A stretch of 64,000 nucleotides of DNA from the NCBI GenBank assembly GCA_947069175.1, contig CAMTDV010000012.1, positions 35,496,341 through 35,560,340 of the forward strand. Direction: 5' to 3'. Under the pieces are notes generated by a model. That model saw nothing but the letters and a program-made list of their open reading frames with translations. It searched no databases and had not been told where the DNA came from. The position numbers and the translations under genes were made by a program. Below, one piece after another: positions 31,971 to 44,746 of this stretch (position 1 is the first letter of the stretch; every line of letters starts with the position of its first letter). This DNA comes from Scalesia atractyloides. Its lineage: Eukaryota; Streptophyta; Magnoliopsida; Asterales; Asteraceae.

Positions 31971-33155
31971 ACAAAGGATGCATAAGACTGAATTCCTCGC
32001 CGTGGGGAGCTCCGGTGCCTTTTGTCGAGGAGAAGGATGGAACCTTCTGAATGTGCATAGGCTACCGAGAACTAAACAAGTTAACCATCAAGAATTCTTA
32101 CCCATTACCGAGGATTGATGATATGTTCGATCAATTACAAGGGTCGAGTTATATCCATAGATGGATTTAAGATTCGGGTATCATCAATTAATAATACAAG
32201 AGGAAAGTATTCCTAAAACAGCGTTTAGGACTCGTTACGGTCATTACAAGTTCCTTGTTATGCCCTTTGGCCTAACAAATGCCCCTGGGTATTCATGGAT
32301 TTGATAAACCGGGTATGTAAGCCATACTCGACAAGTTCGTGATCATTTCATAGATGACATACTGATATACTCACGAACCGAGGAAGAGCATGGACAACAC
32401 AAGAGAACTATACTAGAATTGCTATAGAAGGAGCAATTATATGCCAAGTTCTCAAAATGCGAATTCTGGATTCGCGAAGTACAATTTCCCGGACACGTGG
32501 TGAACGGGAACGGAATACATGTTGACCCTTCGAAAATCGAGGCTATAAAGAATTGGGCCACGCCAAGAACCCTCACAGGTATAAGTCAATTCTTGGGCTT
32601 AGCGGGATATTACAGGAGATTTATTGAGAACTTATCCAAGGTTGCTCAGCCGCCAACCTCGCTTACCCAGAAGGATAGAAAGTTGGATTGGGGAGAAAAA
32701 CAAGAATCAGCGTTCCAAGTGTTGAAAAATAAACTATGTAATGTGCCGATACTATCACTCTCGGACGGTACAGATGACTTCGTGGTGTACTGTGATGCAT
32801 CGCATCAAGGCTTGGGTTGCGTGTTAATGAAACATGCAAAAGTCATCGTGTACACGTCACGACAGTTAAAATTTCATGAAAGGAATTATACCACGCATGA
32901 CCTGGAGCTAGGTGCCGTGGTATTTGCCTTAAAGATCTGGCGTCATTATTTATATGGCACTAAGTGTACCATATTCACTGATCATAAAAGTCTTCAACAT
33001 ATATTCAACCAAAAGGAACTGAATATGCGCCAATGACGTTGGGTAGAACTGTTGAATGATTATGACTGTGAGATCAGGTATCACCTGGGTAAAGCAAATG
33101 TTGTAGCAGATGCTTTGAGCAGAAAGGAGCGAATCAAAACATTACGGGTGTGAGT
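31966..33155 (+). pseudogene. Gypsy-2 partial RT and RNase H (protease deleted)
   Basis: Directly after the gag zinc knuckles the frame enters LLDKGCIRLNSSPWGAPV, an RT fingers motif. The protease and the first part of RT are therefore missing. Further RT motifs: YRELNKLTIKNSYPLPRIDD (about 32061-32120), GYHQLIIQEESIPKTAFRTR, VMPFGLTNAPG, the DDILIYSR active site (32355-32380, preceded by a stop), and SQFLGLAGYYRRFIENLSKV (32585-32645). RNase H is nearly intact within 32497-33036: YCDASHQGLGCVLM, VIVYTSRQLKFHERNYTTHD, LELGAVVFALKIWRHYLYG and TDHKSLQHIFNQKELN. NVVADALSRKER ends the domain near 33130. Confidence 0.82.
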
Positions 33156-34636
33156 TTTAGAAATGACGATTCAGAAGAACTTCACAACACGAGTGCGTGA
33201 AGCACACAAGAAGCACTGAAAGCAGAAAACATTCCAGTGGAATCCCTACGGGGAATGGAAAAACAGTTGGAACCGAAGAAGGATGGAACTCAATATTTCA
33301 TGGGAAGGATCTGGATTCCCTATTAAGGTGAGTTGCGAGACTTGGTGCTGGATGAAGCACACAAGTCCAAGTACTCGATACACCCAGGATCGGATAAAAT
33401 GTACCAGGATCTGAGAGAATATTATTGGTGGCCTACTCTCAAGAGAGATGTTGCGACCTATGTTGGGAAATGCCTAACTTGTGCAAAGGTCAAGGCCGAA
33501 TACCAAAAGCCATCTTGGTTATTACAACAACCAGAGATCCTGGTTTGGAAGTGGGAGCAGATATCAATGGATTTCATTACAAAGCTACCATGGACCTCTC
33601 GAGGTCCATGACATGATCTGGGTTATCATCGACCGCTAACCAAATCAGCTCACTTCCTACTCATCCGCGAGAAAGACAGTACGGAGAAACTAGCGGAACT
33701 GTATCTGAAGGAGATTGTGGCACGTCATGGTGTGCCAATCTCGATAATCTCTGATAGAGATGGTCGCTTTGTGTCACGTATCTAGCAATCATTTCAAAAT
33801 TCATTTGGTTCTCGCTTGGATTTAAGCACAGCCTTTCACCCACAGACCGATGGTCAGAGCAAGCGAACCATCCAAACATTAGAGGATATGCTTCGGGCCT
33901 GTGTGATGGATTTAGGCGGAAACTGGGATACTCATTTACCGTTGGTAGAGTTTTCCTACAATAACAGTTATCACACCAGTATCAAGGTCATGCCATTCGA
34001 AGCACTATATGGACGAAAGTGCCGATCGCCATTGTGTTGGGCGGAAGTCGGTGACCGACAACTCATTGGTCCAGAATTAGTACAAGAGACCATAGACAAA
34101 TATTTAAGATCCGTGAGCGTATCAAAGCGGCCCGGGATAGACAAAATAGCTATGCAGATCGAAGACGCAAACCATTATCCTTCGAGGTGGGAGACAAAGT
34201 ATCGTTAAAGGTCTCACCTTGGTAGGGCGTAGCTAGATTCGGGAAGCGCGGAAAGCTCAACCCGAGATATATTGGCCCTTTCGAAATTCTGGCAAAGATT
34301 GGTATAGTGGCGTACAAGTTAAAACTGCCAGAGGATATAAATAATGTACATAACACATTTCATGTGTCCAACCTGAAGAAGAGTCCAACAAATGACACAG
34401 TTATCATTCCAGCGGATGAGATTCATGTTGATGACAAATTACAATTCACCGAAGAACCAGTGGAAGTCATGGACTGGAAGGTCCAAAAGACAAAAAGAAG
34501 CCAAATCAAACTGGTGAAGGTTTGCTGGAATTCACGTCACGGTCCCGAGTATACGTGGGAGCGTGAAGATCAAATCAAGTCCAAATACCCCCACCTGTTC
34601 GAGAAGACTCCTTCAATGGATGCCTCAAGCTGAATT
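33156..34636 (+). pseudogene. Gypsy-2 integrase with chromodomain-like tail (frameshifted)
   Basis: The zinc-binding part reads DEAHKSKYSIHPGSDKMYQD then CLTCAKVK (33350-33500). The first catalytic Asp is in MDFITKLP, the second in ISDRDGRF (33745-33770), and the Glu position lies in TDGQSKRTIQ (33846-33875), where the normal Glu is Lys. The GPY/F-like region (GKLNPRYIGPFEIL in family terms) is seen near 34250-34290. The tail 34307-34633 has QIKLVKVCWNSRHGPEYTWE and ends at 34636. Frame changes near 33610, 33650 and 34100-34300, and the lost Glu, inactivate it. Confidence 0.82.
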
Positions 34637-34655
34637 TCGGGACGAAATTCTTTTT

Positions 34656-34668
34656 AACATGGGGAGTA
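34656..34668 (+). other. Gypsy-2 polypurine tract
   Basis: AACATGGGGAGTA directly precedes the TGTGACAAATGG start of the 3' LTR. It follows the conserved TTTCGGGACGAAATTC stretch often found at this place in chromodomain gypsy elements. Confidence 0.75.
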
Positions 34669-37600
34669 TGTGACAAATGGCAAATAACCGGTAACTCCGT
34701 TCAATTTAATCACTGATTTCATATTATAATCTCATGTATAGTTATCGTAATGTAATTGCAAAACTGAGTCATACGTCATTAGGGCAAGTACACCTGATCA
34801 TAACACATACTGGTTTCCGTTACGACGAGAAACAGACCAAAACAATGCTCTAAAAGTGTTGGTAGAAAGTGCTGGACGCACTAATTGTGGTGACACTAAC
34901 TGTGTCGGAAAACCTGCTGAAACGAATCAAGACATGAAATAACGGCATGTTAATGCCATACTTGAGTCCATATACAAATGAAAACACATATTTTAGAACA
35001 ACTATAACAAAAATACATAACTTTCCGGTATAACGCCTAAATTGCAAAATTGTCCGTTTCGACCAGAAAGGCGACAAATGGCGATTTGTCCGCAAGACTA
35101 ATTCGGAGGATTCCGGATGTCAAGATAAGAATAAAACAATGCTAAACATCCTAAAATAATGTGAGAATAGCAAAAATGCACAAAAGACATCGTTTCCAGT
35201 CATTCGTCAAACAGTGCACAATTCGACCGAAAAGCGGTCGATTTGTCGAAACGACGAATATTTTAGTGGCCGATAGCCTCATCCGGGCGTCTAGTGAACT
35301 AGTTAAGCATTATTTGGAACTCGGAATCCATTCAACTAACATAAGGTCACGGAAACACAACTTTCGGAAAAGTTCGACGGCAGGACATAAAAGTGCCGAT
35401 ATCGATCGACCGGTCGAACGAAAGACATATCGGCCATCCTAACTCATCGTATATTCGTCTGGCGAATTAGTCATACATATTTTTAGATCGGAAATGCACT
35501 AAGTAGACACCATATTCATTGTGGTGGTCGAAAACAAAAGCTTCCGGTACTAAATAAATAGTTTCGTTTATTAGCGATTATTACGACGATGAGCGATCTA
35601 GCGACGTATCCGTCATCCGAAACTTATATTGGAGGACCGTGTGGATTAAATACCATGTAAATACACCCTAAACTCTACTCTTATGCTAATGATGCTAGAT
35701 CATAAACCCTAATCACTATACTTAATTTAATTACCAAAATATCTCAATTTTCAACATGTGGTAAAAATAAAAGTTACACTTTACCCCCCCCCCCCTTTGG
35801 CATGAACGGTTTAAGTGGGTCCCACCCCACTTGATTTTGTTGAAAAATCAAAGATTATAAGCATGGTATTTAGAAGATTTGATGGAACTTGATCATGATG
35901 AGAAATATATAATAATTTCTAAAGAAGTTCTTATCATTTTCTTCAACAAAAAGTTGCAACCATTCTCCCTTGTTCTTCCCTCCACCTCACGGCTACGCTA
36001 CCACCACCACACACCACCATTTAGCCACCACAATCCACCACATTCCATACACTTTGAAGCCTAATCAAGTCTATTAAAGAAGCTTTCAAGGATGGAGATC
36101 ATTAGGGATTCTTAAGGAGCTTATTTTTCTTCTAAATCTTCAAGGAAACTTGTGCACCTCATTGTGAGCTAATCTCCTCCATAATCTAACTTATTTTTAT
36201 GCTCAGATTATTAGTGTACAAGTTGATCATCTTGAAAATCAAGAAAAGATAAGTTAAAAACCCTAAACACAACATAATAATAACACTAAATATTGTTTAT
36301 TTTGTGTTGATTATATGCTTATATGATTGTTAATTGTATATTGAAGTTGTTTATGTTGATATTATGATATAAAAGTGAGATGATCTTGTGTGATTTAGTG
36401 TAAAAATAAAGATTTAAACATGATAAGGTTTAAATCTAAACAAGATCATCACCTACATCATCCATGTAAAATACTTCAACTTAAAGATAATTTTTATACA
36501 TATGAATGATTTTTATGAGAAGTAAACATTTTTATTTAAGTTGTAATCACCTTAAAAATGTGTAGTAATCAAGAGGTTAAGTGCATAAACTTGTTTAAAC
36601 AACATGCTAAAGTATTGTTTTGAAAAGGTTAATAAATATTAAAAACCCCATTGATTTACTAGGATTTTTAAACCATAAAAAGTCATGGATGATGATATTT
36701 TTATTATGTAAAATAAATGTTAGATGATTTGTTGATGATGATTATGAGCTTAAACAGGTTTTAAATACGTTTTTAAAACGTGGAAAACGCCATAGGTAGG
36801 GGAAACTATGGTGAAATTTCCTAAAAATCTAATCACGATTAAGACATGATTAGTGGGGTGATTAGTGGGACTAAACGTGATTAGTAACTTAAATCGTCAT
36901 TAAGTAGACTATAATGACAAGGGTTATCCTAGATAAAAATGTTTAACAAAGTTATAAATATATTAAGGAAAAATAAACACTTTTTTTCAAGTATATTTCT
37001 ACTTGAAAAGTAATACAAGTATATATATATTTCTATACAATTGTTGCCAATAAATTGTATGTATACATGTGAGTATTGAATGTGTATGTATTAGAAACTT
37101 AGGGTATTCACAATAAAAATACCCATTCTTATACAAAATACAACACTTGATCAATACACTAAGTGTTGGTAACATAATAAATATATTCTCACAATGCGTC
37201 GAAACAATAAATCGGACAATCAAAGCAATGCGAACAATAGGCGAACATTCAAAATGTCATCGCCGCTTCGACGACCAACGGGTGAATCGCCGGCACGAAA
37301 GGTCGTCACGACAATGGGCGATTCTCGACGAAAATGAACATATAACGAACGACGCTGACGACGAGTCTAAATATATATTTAGACGTTCAACATATATCTA
37401 TACATATGTTATCGAAATGAAAAATCCGGAAAGTTAAGTATATAAAAAGTTAGAAAAATTATAAGTAAATACTTATAAGAGAAATAGGCTTATAAATATA
37501 TACATTTGGGCTAGGCCCAAATTGTGAAAATCATATAATTGGCCCAAATTCCATAATATTATGGAGGTGGCCCAAAAACTAATAAAAGCCCAAAATTATA

Positions 37601-38959
37601 TAAAAATACATGGGCTAGGCCCAAGGATATAAAAGTACATGGGCTAGTCCAACATAAAGTACGTAGCTAGCCCAAAGACAAAGAATGGTAGGCCAACTAA
37701 AGAAGGCTGGCCAAGGACAAAAAGACATGGGCTAGGCCCAAGGATAAAAAGAATGGGCTAGGCCCAATGACAAGAAAACATGGGCTAGGCCCAAAGTCAT
37801 AAAATTTTATTGGCTAGGCCCGGCGACAAGAAAACATGGGCTAGGCCATGTGAAGGGCAAGGCCCAGTTCACACATTGTTTGAAAACAATAATTATATAT
37901 ATATATTTTTAAGAAATATATATATAACAATATTCATTGAACAAACAAACTACCAACACTATAATAACATTCTAAGTTGTTCAATCATAACAAGTAAATA
38001 AATAACAAGGATTCAAGATGAACAACGTGTACAAGGTCCATTGAGACCTAGGTGTCTAATGAAACTAATACGCATGTAGGTTACCTACGTTCAGACACCG
38101 AGAGTTAGACTGTACGACTTAAAAGGAACGCAAAAACTATGAGTTCATGTCCCTCCTTTCACTTATTTTAAGTTTTGTTTTAAACTATCGAGGGGAAATA
38201 CATATCATGTCAAAACAGTATGTTAGTTATGAGTTAGCAGATAACAGATCACTATGCGTAAGTATGAAAGAACAATAGTAACCATTAATCACTTAGTGAC
38301 CAAGGTGCAAAAGAGGTAGATCTATTGAGTTTGAGACCCACTCCACTCCTGGTTGGTATACTAATTAGAGTGCTTTTGTGATCCCAACATGTCAAAGACG
38401 TCTCGGTTTGGTTACTTACTTATGGCACAAGTATGTCAGGGTGCTCGCGACACACTGATAGATCCTTAATTAACTCATTGATGCTAATAACATACTTGGA
38501 TTTCAATACAGGTTTTCAAGGATGACATTTTGATTCGAAAACATTAAACTACATGAACTCGCCAACTTTATGTTGACATTTTAAAATTACATGTGTTTCA
38601 GGACGCATGACTTGAGCTGGTGATGGGATTCGGGTATGGGATTTTCAAGACAACGATGTACTACCTTTTGGAGGGTTTGCCTTTTTTTATCCCAACCTCG
38701 TTTGGGTATATAGAGATCAAAGCCTCAGCCTGAATTTGTGATAAAAACAATATCTTATTTGGAACACGTGTTTTAAACTATGTTTGTAACGATAATCTGA
38801 TACTGATAACAATGTGGTTTCACTTTTGAAGGATGTAAATGTATAACGAAACTTATTAATGGTATAACATCGTTGTTGTTAATATTGTTTACTAATATTG
38901 GATGCAATGATTACCTAATAGTCACACACTTGCGCTTCCGCTACGACCAGGGTGTGACA
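34669..38959 (+). repeat. Gypsy-2 3' LTR
   Basis: The 4.29-kb LTR runs TGTGACAAATGG...CCAGGGTGTGACA. It matches the 5' LTR throughout. The minisatellite (about 37605-37870) is shorter and more decayed here, and the TA tract near 37900 is reduced to a few repeats. The right junction to copia sequence at 38959/38960 is identical to the inverted one at 23518/23519. Confidence 0.9.
37605..37870. repeat. Minisatellite with GGGCTAGGCCC core (3' LTR copy, decayed)
   Basis: About eight to nine units, several damaged (GGGCTAGTCC, GTAGGCCAA). Comparison with 27420-27710 shows unit loss or gain after insertion. Confidence 0.7.
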
Positions 38960-39140
38960 CATTGTTTAATGACAAGTTGGTGATTGTTCGAGAAAATTTG
39001 AAGATCAAGCAAATCAGAGGAGTTTCTGAACCATGGAACCAACAGCCTGAAGATTAATTTCTGGAGAAAATTATTTCAGGGGGAATGGTGCTTAAACTAA
39101 ATAATGCAAACCCGGATCTTCAATCAAGGGGGAATTACAA
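38960..39140 (+). mobile_element. Copia-B internal 3' tail and polypurine tract
   Basis: Non-coding tail with purine-rich AAGGGGGAATTAC just before the LTR. It matches the inverted copy at 23337-23518. Confidence 0.75.
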
Positions 39141-39759
39141 TGTTAACAGATACCCGATTGAAGTTGCAGAATATTCAAACACAGCTCTTAATATTTCAAG
39201 TTCAAGCTTCGACAGTGACGTCCAAGGGGGAAATTATTGATGCATTTTATGGCCGACACTGTGCGAATAGACTAGTTAGAGTGTGTATTGAATATTGTAG
39301 TAGATTAGATATGAACACACGACCCAAGAGCGGACAAGTACTGACTCATACGATTGACTGTATGTTTCGTAAGAGTGACATCTGTGATTCGTACGAATGA
39401 CTCACTCTTACGAAATATTCGTACGAATCACTCACTCTTATGAAATATTCGTACGAATCACTCACTCTTACGAAATATTCGTAAGAAGTTAATAAGCAGG
39501 CTTGATTCACACGAAATGTCATGTCTATAAATAGGTTTTGTGTGTTTATTGTTTGTAAGTTTTGGAAGTTCCCTGAGGGGAAACACTGCGGATTCTCTCC
39601 AGGAACTTCGCTAGCCAGACTAGATGTAAGCTCTTTCGATATGAATGAATGAATGAAAGTTTTGCTGATTCTGTTTGTGCCTAACGTCTATGTTCGTTCT
39701 GCGGGATTGCTCTATCCCCAAAACCTCAGTCTAGAACCGCCGCCGGTCACGGGACCACA
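39141..39759 (+). mobile_element. Copia-B LTR (3' LTR)
   Basis: The 619-bp LTR runs TGTTAACAGATAC...GGGACCACA. A TATA box (TATAAATAGG near 39527-39536) is preceded by repeated TTCGTACGAA and CACTCTTACGAAATATTCG motifs (about 39385-39485). The leader after it contains a GAATGAATGAATGAA run near 39643-39656. No partner 5' LTR in the same orientation is present in the window. Confidence 0.82.
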
Positions 39760-40040
39760 CTATGTATAGTAGTTTAATTATAAAGTAAAATAATTCTCAG
39801 TCATGTCACTATCTTCAACTAGCTAATCACATTAAAAAGTGTGTAGTGTTTAACTAAAAAAATTAAATAAAGATCATTCATATGATAGCATTTGACTGGC
39901 TTAAAATACAATAAAATTAGAAAAAAAAATCAAACTTTGACTCTCTTCTCTCCCCTTCCCTTTTTCTATCTCACGCTCATTAAAGCCACAGCACCCCTTT
40001 CCTTGGTGTCCCCTTACAGTCCTTAGCCTCATTTAACTGT
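39760..40040. other. Non-coding DNA right of Copia-B
   Basis: AT-rich with a pyrimidine-rich stretch (39945-39975, CTCTTCTCTCCCCTTCCC). No gene seen. Confidence 0.4.
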
Positions 40041-40044
40041 AAGC

Positions 40045-40345
40045 TCTGACAAGTTAATCTAATGGTTATCATTTGGTGTTTTCATTAAATTTCCCAAGTT
40101 CAACTCGTACTATCATCACATTGAATGACATTGGTGGTGGCAATAAAGTTTAGAACTAGGCCTCTTTGGAGGTCGCTAGTTTGAAACTGAGTTAAACCGG
40201 GCTTTACCGCAGTGGGCTTTCGGGCGGACGGGTTTTCACCAGAACTGGTGGCTTGATGTCTCGGGTATGCATCCAACTCTGATCGTTATGGAGGAGGGAA
40301 TGCATTTGCTCATTTGAAGGACATCACAGGATTCTTATCCAACGA
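40045..40345 (+). mobile_element. Possible tRNA-derived SINE
   Basis: An A-box-like ATCTAATGGTTAT (about 40057) and a B-box-like AAGTTCAACTCG (about 40097) are spaced as in tRNA-related SINE heads. A GC-richer body follows (AAACCGGGCTTTACCGCAGT, GGGCTTTCGGGCGG), unlike the AT-rich flanks. I could not define a 3' tail or target duplication. Confidence 0.4.
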
Positions 40346-40420
40346 TTTAGTTGGCCGTTCAAATGAAAATATGTAAAAAAAAGATTTCTTTTTGGTTTAA
40401 CAAAGGGGTTCTTTTTCAAT

Positions 40421-40612
40421 AATAGAAATAGATGGATCTTAATTATAGGGTTAAGGTATACTATAAAGAGATTAAAAATAAAAAAGGTAAAAGTATTTAC
40501 ACTTCGATCCTCTGTAAATAGAAATAGAGGGATCTTAACTATAGGGTTAAGTTATAGTACAAAAAGATTTAAAAATAAAAAAGGTAAGAGTATTCACACT
40601 TGATCCTCTATA
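40421..40612 (+). repeat. Direct duplication, about 95-bp unit, two copies
   Basis: Both copies contain AATAGAAATAGAxGGATCTTAA, TATAGGGTTAAG, AAAAATAAAAAAGGTAA and a CACTTxGATCCTCTxTAA end. The first spans about 40421-40515, the second about 40516-40612, with several differences. Confidence 0.7.
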
Positions 40613-40679
40613 ATTATTTAAGTGTGTCGTTTATATTATATAGAGTGGGTGTGTGTGAAGAGAGAGAAAATGTTATTGT

Positions 40680-41000
40680 TCGTCAGTAAATTTAGACAAC
40701 AGATTAAAACACAATAGATAGCAGACTAAACACAATGACCAGAACCTATAACACAATATATAGAAAACCCCCTAGTTGAAAAACAATAATCAGAACCAAT
40801 AACACAATGTATATAAAATCCAAATATAACACTATCTTTATTGTGTTATAGGTTCTGATAAAAACACAATGGATAGAACCGAAATTAACATTGTGTTATA
40901 AGTTTGATAATAACATAATGTATAGAAACCCTAGTAATACATAATGACCAAAACCCACTTGAAAGACACAATGAAACCGGAATCTTTTAACGCAATGCAA
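40680..41000. repeat. Degenerate array of AACACAAT / TAxAGAACC motifs with an inverted part
   Basis: The phrase 'AACACAATxxATAGAAxCC' recurs at least six times. CAGAACCTATAACACAATA (about 40740) and its inverse TTATTGTGTTATAGGTTCTG (about 40839) form a potential hairpin with a loop of roughly 80 bases. No coding. Confidence 0.5.
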
Positions 41001-41254
41001 ATAAGCCATGTAAAAATGTTTTTTAATATTTTCTCTTATATATCAATATCATACTCATATTAAAGATAAAAAACACTCGCTATTATGGTAAAAAAATTAT
41101 AACAAATGTCGTATGAGAAGGTTATGGACATTTTAAATTGATGGGGAAATTTGACATGTGTCTTGCATGTGGAGAGAAAGTCAAAAATATATGATTCCTT
41201 TTATGCATTTTCACTATTTCCTTTTCACTAAAACTAATCTCTACCATTCAAATA

Positions 41255-42995
41255 TCTATACAATATATAAAGCAAAACAATCTATAGCCATTTGGCAATC
41301 TCATACACCACTTATTACCACGTGGCAATTTCTTAATCTATTGTTATTGTGTTTAGGAGGGAAAACACAAAAGTTGAATTATAACATATGGTTTAAAGTT
41401 TGCTCATTAAATCTTGAATATATATTTAAATCTTTTCTTAATTGTAACTAAATTTGATGTTAATAACGTAATATTATCATTCATTAAAAGAAAATATATT
41501 AACTAATATTTTCCTTAATTATCAATTAGAATGAATTTATAAATTTTGAAATAGTACATGATTTCAACTCTAATTCAAATTCAAATTCTGTAACTACCAT
41601 TTCCTTATCACAAATTTTGAATTAAAATACGTAAGTGTATCAATAGGATTAATAAAATATAATACCATATCTTACCTGACTTATCACATAATTTTAATTG
41701 TTTTTATCAAGTTGTATATAATAGAAAATCATTTTTGAGTTTAATTTAAATTTAAATTCAATAACTAATAACAAGTTTAAATCAAATTTGATTTAATTGA
41801 TAAAAGTTTAAGCTAATTTTGATTTAATAAGCGTAATCATCTCATTAACATTAAAAACAAAATTAGTAATGGAACGTTTCTTTCATTTAAAAGTTTATCT
41901 CAACATGGTTAAATAATTTAATTTATAGTGAGACCATCCATTTAACATACGGGTACTTAAACTTAATATAATAAATGTGATAGATTTGAGACACGTGGAA
42001 TGTGATTAGGCTATTTGTTTGTGCTTATGAAGAGAAAAAAACATTTCCCCTTATTTATAAGCTATAATTATATCTATTAATTACTATAATAAGACAAAAC
42101 CAACTTTTACCACATGACTTTAACTTAAGGTTATTAAGATAAACTTTTTTTTATATAATCAAAAGTTTATATCCCAAGTATTATGTAGATATATATACTT
42201 TAGAGTTCATAATTGAAATTATGGTAAATTAGGAATCAAAGTTTCCGTGTGATATATATTTAATAATCGTAATATTGTTTTTTTCACTATAATAAATAAT
42301 TATTCTAGGTACGGGGCATATGGTTCTATTAAGTTATACGTATTTTTAGATACATCGCCATAATGGTTTGAACTCACCATGATAGTCACTAGTCGTACAA
42401 TTTTTTCAAATGTTAAATCTAGACAATTAGTTCCACATTTGTAATGTTAGGCATACTGTTATAATTAGTTTAAACTCATCATTAATTCACATTGCATCAA
42501 CATTTAGAAAGAAACAATTTTTAAATATAACAATTATATACTCCATCAAATGAGAATGCAATTCTCGATTTTACAATATAATTCATTAAAAATGATGAAT
42601 ATATAAAAACGTGGGGATCAATCTCCACCTTTTTGTTACCGTAAACCCTCTTGAATACAAGTCAAATAAGCATTAAGGTGCATAAAACTAACTAAAATCA
42701 TTGTATCTAATAATTTGAATGTATCATAAAGACGGGATTCAACCCCATGCAATACATGTGTTTTTTTACCTAATAATAAATAAATAAGTAAACTAACATG
42801 TTATAATAAGTTAGTAGTACATCACAGTTCATTTTTATAATATAAATCTTGACGACTTAATGTGTTAACATATGACATTATATTTTATTCAATACGTGCA
42901 ATACACGAGTTTTTCTAAAGATATATCTTTTTTATTATTTATTTATATATAATTACATTTATACAGTGTGTATAATACACGGAGTTCAAACCTAG
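41255..42995 (+). mobile_element. Putative non-autonomous Helitron
   Basis: The left end TCTATACAATATATAAAGCA follows an A, and the right end ...TTCAAACCTAG precedes a T. This is the A-TC...CTRR-T pattern of Helitrons. About 12 bases before CTAG, GTGTATAATACAC can form a short hairpin. The right end resembles the - strand Helitron end at 14591 (CTAGGTTxGAACxxCGTGTATTA). The 1.74-kb interior is very AT-rich without coding frames. Confidence 0.55.
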
Positions 42996-43074
42996 TAAGA
43001 TAATAGATTAGAATCGTTCTTACCTTTCTTATTTATTTGGTTTTTGTATTTGATTATAATCCTTTAATTAAATT

Positions 43075-43620
43075 TAAAATAATGATAAGAAAAAAAAAGT
43101 CAAATATTGGAAAAATTATACATAGAAGTTTCTTTGGTAAACATGGAAGGTATATTTCCCAATACAAGGAATAGACATATAAGGATCAATTTGTTTTTGA
43201 TTAATAAAAAATAAAAGGAAAAATTGTACGTTTATCGAATTTTCTTTTCTATTTTTAACCCAGGCGTTTTATTCATATAACAGGAATAGAACATAACGTT
43301 GAACTAATAAAAAAAAGATAAAATTTCAAATATATTTCAAATCTTTAAATATTGGTTTAAAAGTAAGGTTTCATATCATAAATGGAAATATAATAATCTT
43401 AATTTTTATATTAATATAACAAAAAGTCAAGGTACACATAGAATTTTATTTGGTTGGTCATTGGGGTTTTATATTCAAAAGTAGAAATATAAGGATCTTA
43501 ACTTTTTTGAATCAACAAGAAAATAAAAGTCAAATATAGGGCAAATCGTTTATACAAAGAATTTTCTTGGGTTTAACATTCGGTTTTATTTCAAAAACAG
43601 GAATATAATTGCATTCACAT
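43075..43620. repeat. Degenerate dispersed repeat (same family as 20.9-21.4 kb)
   Basis: Four to five imperfect units share 'GAAATATAAGGATCTTAACTTTT', 'AAGAAAATAAAAGTCAAATAT', 'GGGCAAATCGTTTATACA' and 'AATTTTCTTGGGTTTAAC'. Confidence 0.5.
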
Positions 43621-43859
43621 TCTCCGTCCCAATCCATATAATTTAATCAAACTACATATTTATCCTTAAAATTTATTAGATGAAATTAAAACTTCAAATA
43701 TAAGGACTTACCTTAGTTTTATAATTTAAAAAGAAGGTTAACCTTTAAATAACCAGTAAAAAGTAAAACAAATTAATCATCTCATTTGTTCCTTATAATT
43801 TTGGTTTCCCGTATGGAATGAGGTATTCATTGTGTGTGCTTTAAGGATATTAATTTTTA

Positions 43860-44673
43860 AATCTATCCTACCTAATAAAGTTCATAATTAGAGGACACAT
43901 GGCATCCATCTAGGAACTCCATTTTAGTTTTTTTCCGCCTAAAACACAATCAATTCCCTTGGTGTTTGGGTTAGAAGAACCCGTTTTGTAATATGGGTCA
44001 AAATCGCTAAAGACTATATACTGTTATAACCCACACAGAACAAAATAGAACTTCACTTCTCATCTCACCCTAGGGTTTCAGCTTCTTCACCACGCTTCTA
44101 ATCGTCTTCTTCACTAGAACAATCATTAGTTTCCTTATCAAATTCTAGGGTTCCCCGAATTCTCTCTCTCCCTTTTCGCAATCGATCCTAAATCTTTTAG
44201 AAGCAATTGGAAATAGCTAAGCAACTAGGTTAGTTTTTCTCGATCTGTAATGTTCTAAACTTTGTTTCTTGATTCGTGGTTGATCTTTCTCCTTCAACGA
44301 TCTTCATATTAAGCCTCCAAATAAAGGTTAGATGACTAACACTTTGATATACATCTAGGGTTTCACTTTTTCATTCTTGGTTTTGTCGATTTGATTTTCA
44401 TTGGTTATGTGCTAGGTTTTGTTGATCTTCGATCTTTTTACTTCTTTGAGACATAAATGTCATCCACACCAAGGTATTATTCCGATATTCATCTATTGTT
44501 CAGAAAACCCTTCCCCTTTCTCTCGTGACGAGACTAACGGCGTTGCTAGTTTTGAACATAACTCGAAGTGAGATCACCCAGAAGAACGAACGAGAGGCAA
44601 CCTTTCATGCAGAAGCATTAAGCTGTAAATAAGATATCTACGGATACCCCTTGGTTCAGCCAGTGTTTCTTCA
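43860..44673 (+). mobile_element. Probable 5' LTR/leader of the Tat-type element (boundaries unknown)
   Basis: A primer-site-like TTGGCGCCATCC follows at 44674, so an LTR end is expected at about 44672-44673. The region 44040-44200 is leader-like (CCCTAGGGTTTCAGCTTC, CT-rich). The LTR start cannot be fixed because the 3' LTR is beyond the window. A TCTATCCTACCTAATAAAG near 43862 resembles a Helitron 5' end and may belong to another element. Confidence 0.4.
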
Positions 44674-44685
44674 TTGGCGCCATCC
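44674..44685 (+). other. Primer-binding-site-like sequence of the Tat-type element
   Basis: TTGGCGCCATCC resembles the TTGGCGCCGTCT primer sites of plant Tat/Retand elements, and lies 60 nt before the gag ATG. Confidence 0.5.
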
Positions 44686-44746
44686 GCTTTTTAATCACTC
44701 TTACATCTGTTTTCTCGTTTCGTTTTTCCTCAAACCTCACTTTCAA

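Larger units (their letters stand above)
24491..38959 (+). mobile_element. Gypsy-2: chromodomain Ty3/gypsy retrotransposon with 4.3-kb LTRs
   Basis: Two long LTRs (24491-28821 and 34669-38959) flank a primer site, an accessory ORF, gag, partial pol, integrase and a chromodomain-like tail. A polypurine tract precedes the 3' LTR. Protease and the N-terminal part of RT are deleted, and several frameshifts are present, so it is non-functional. The LTRs differ by scattered substitutions and indels, suggesting moderate age. It sits inside the 3' internal tail of a Copia-B element. Confidence 0.92.

Noticed and set aside
40045..40345. Copia or gypsy LTR piece
   Set aside because: No TG...CA ends or primer site nearby; the tRNA-like boxes fit a SINE better, though weakly.
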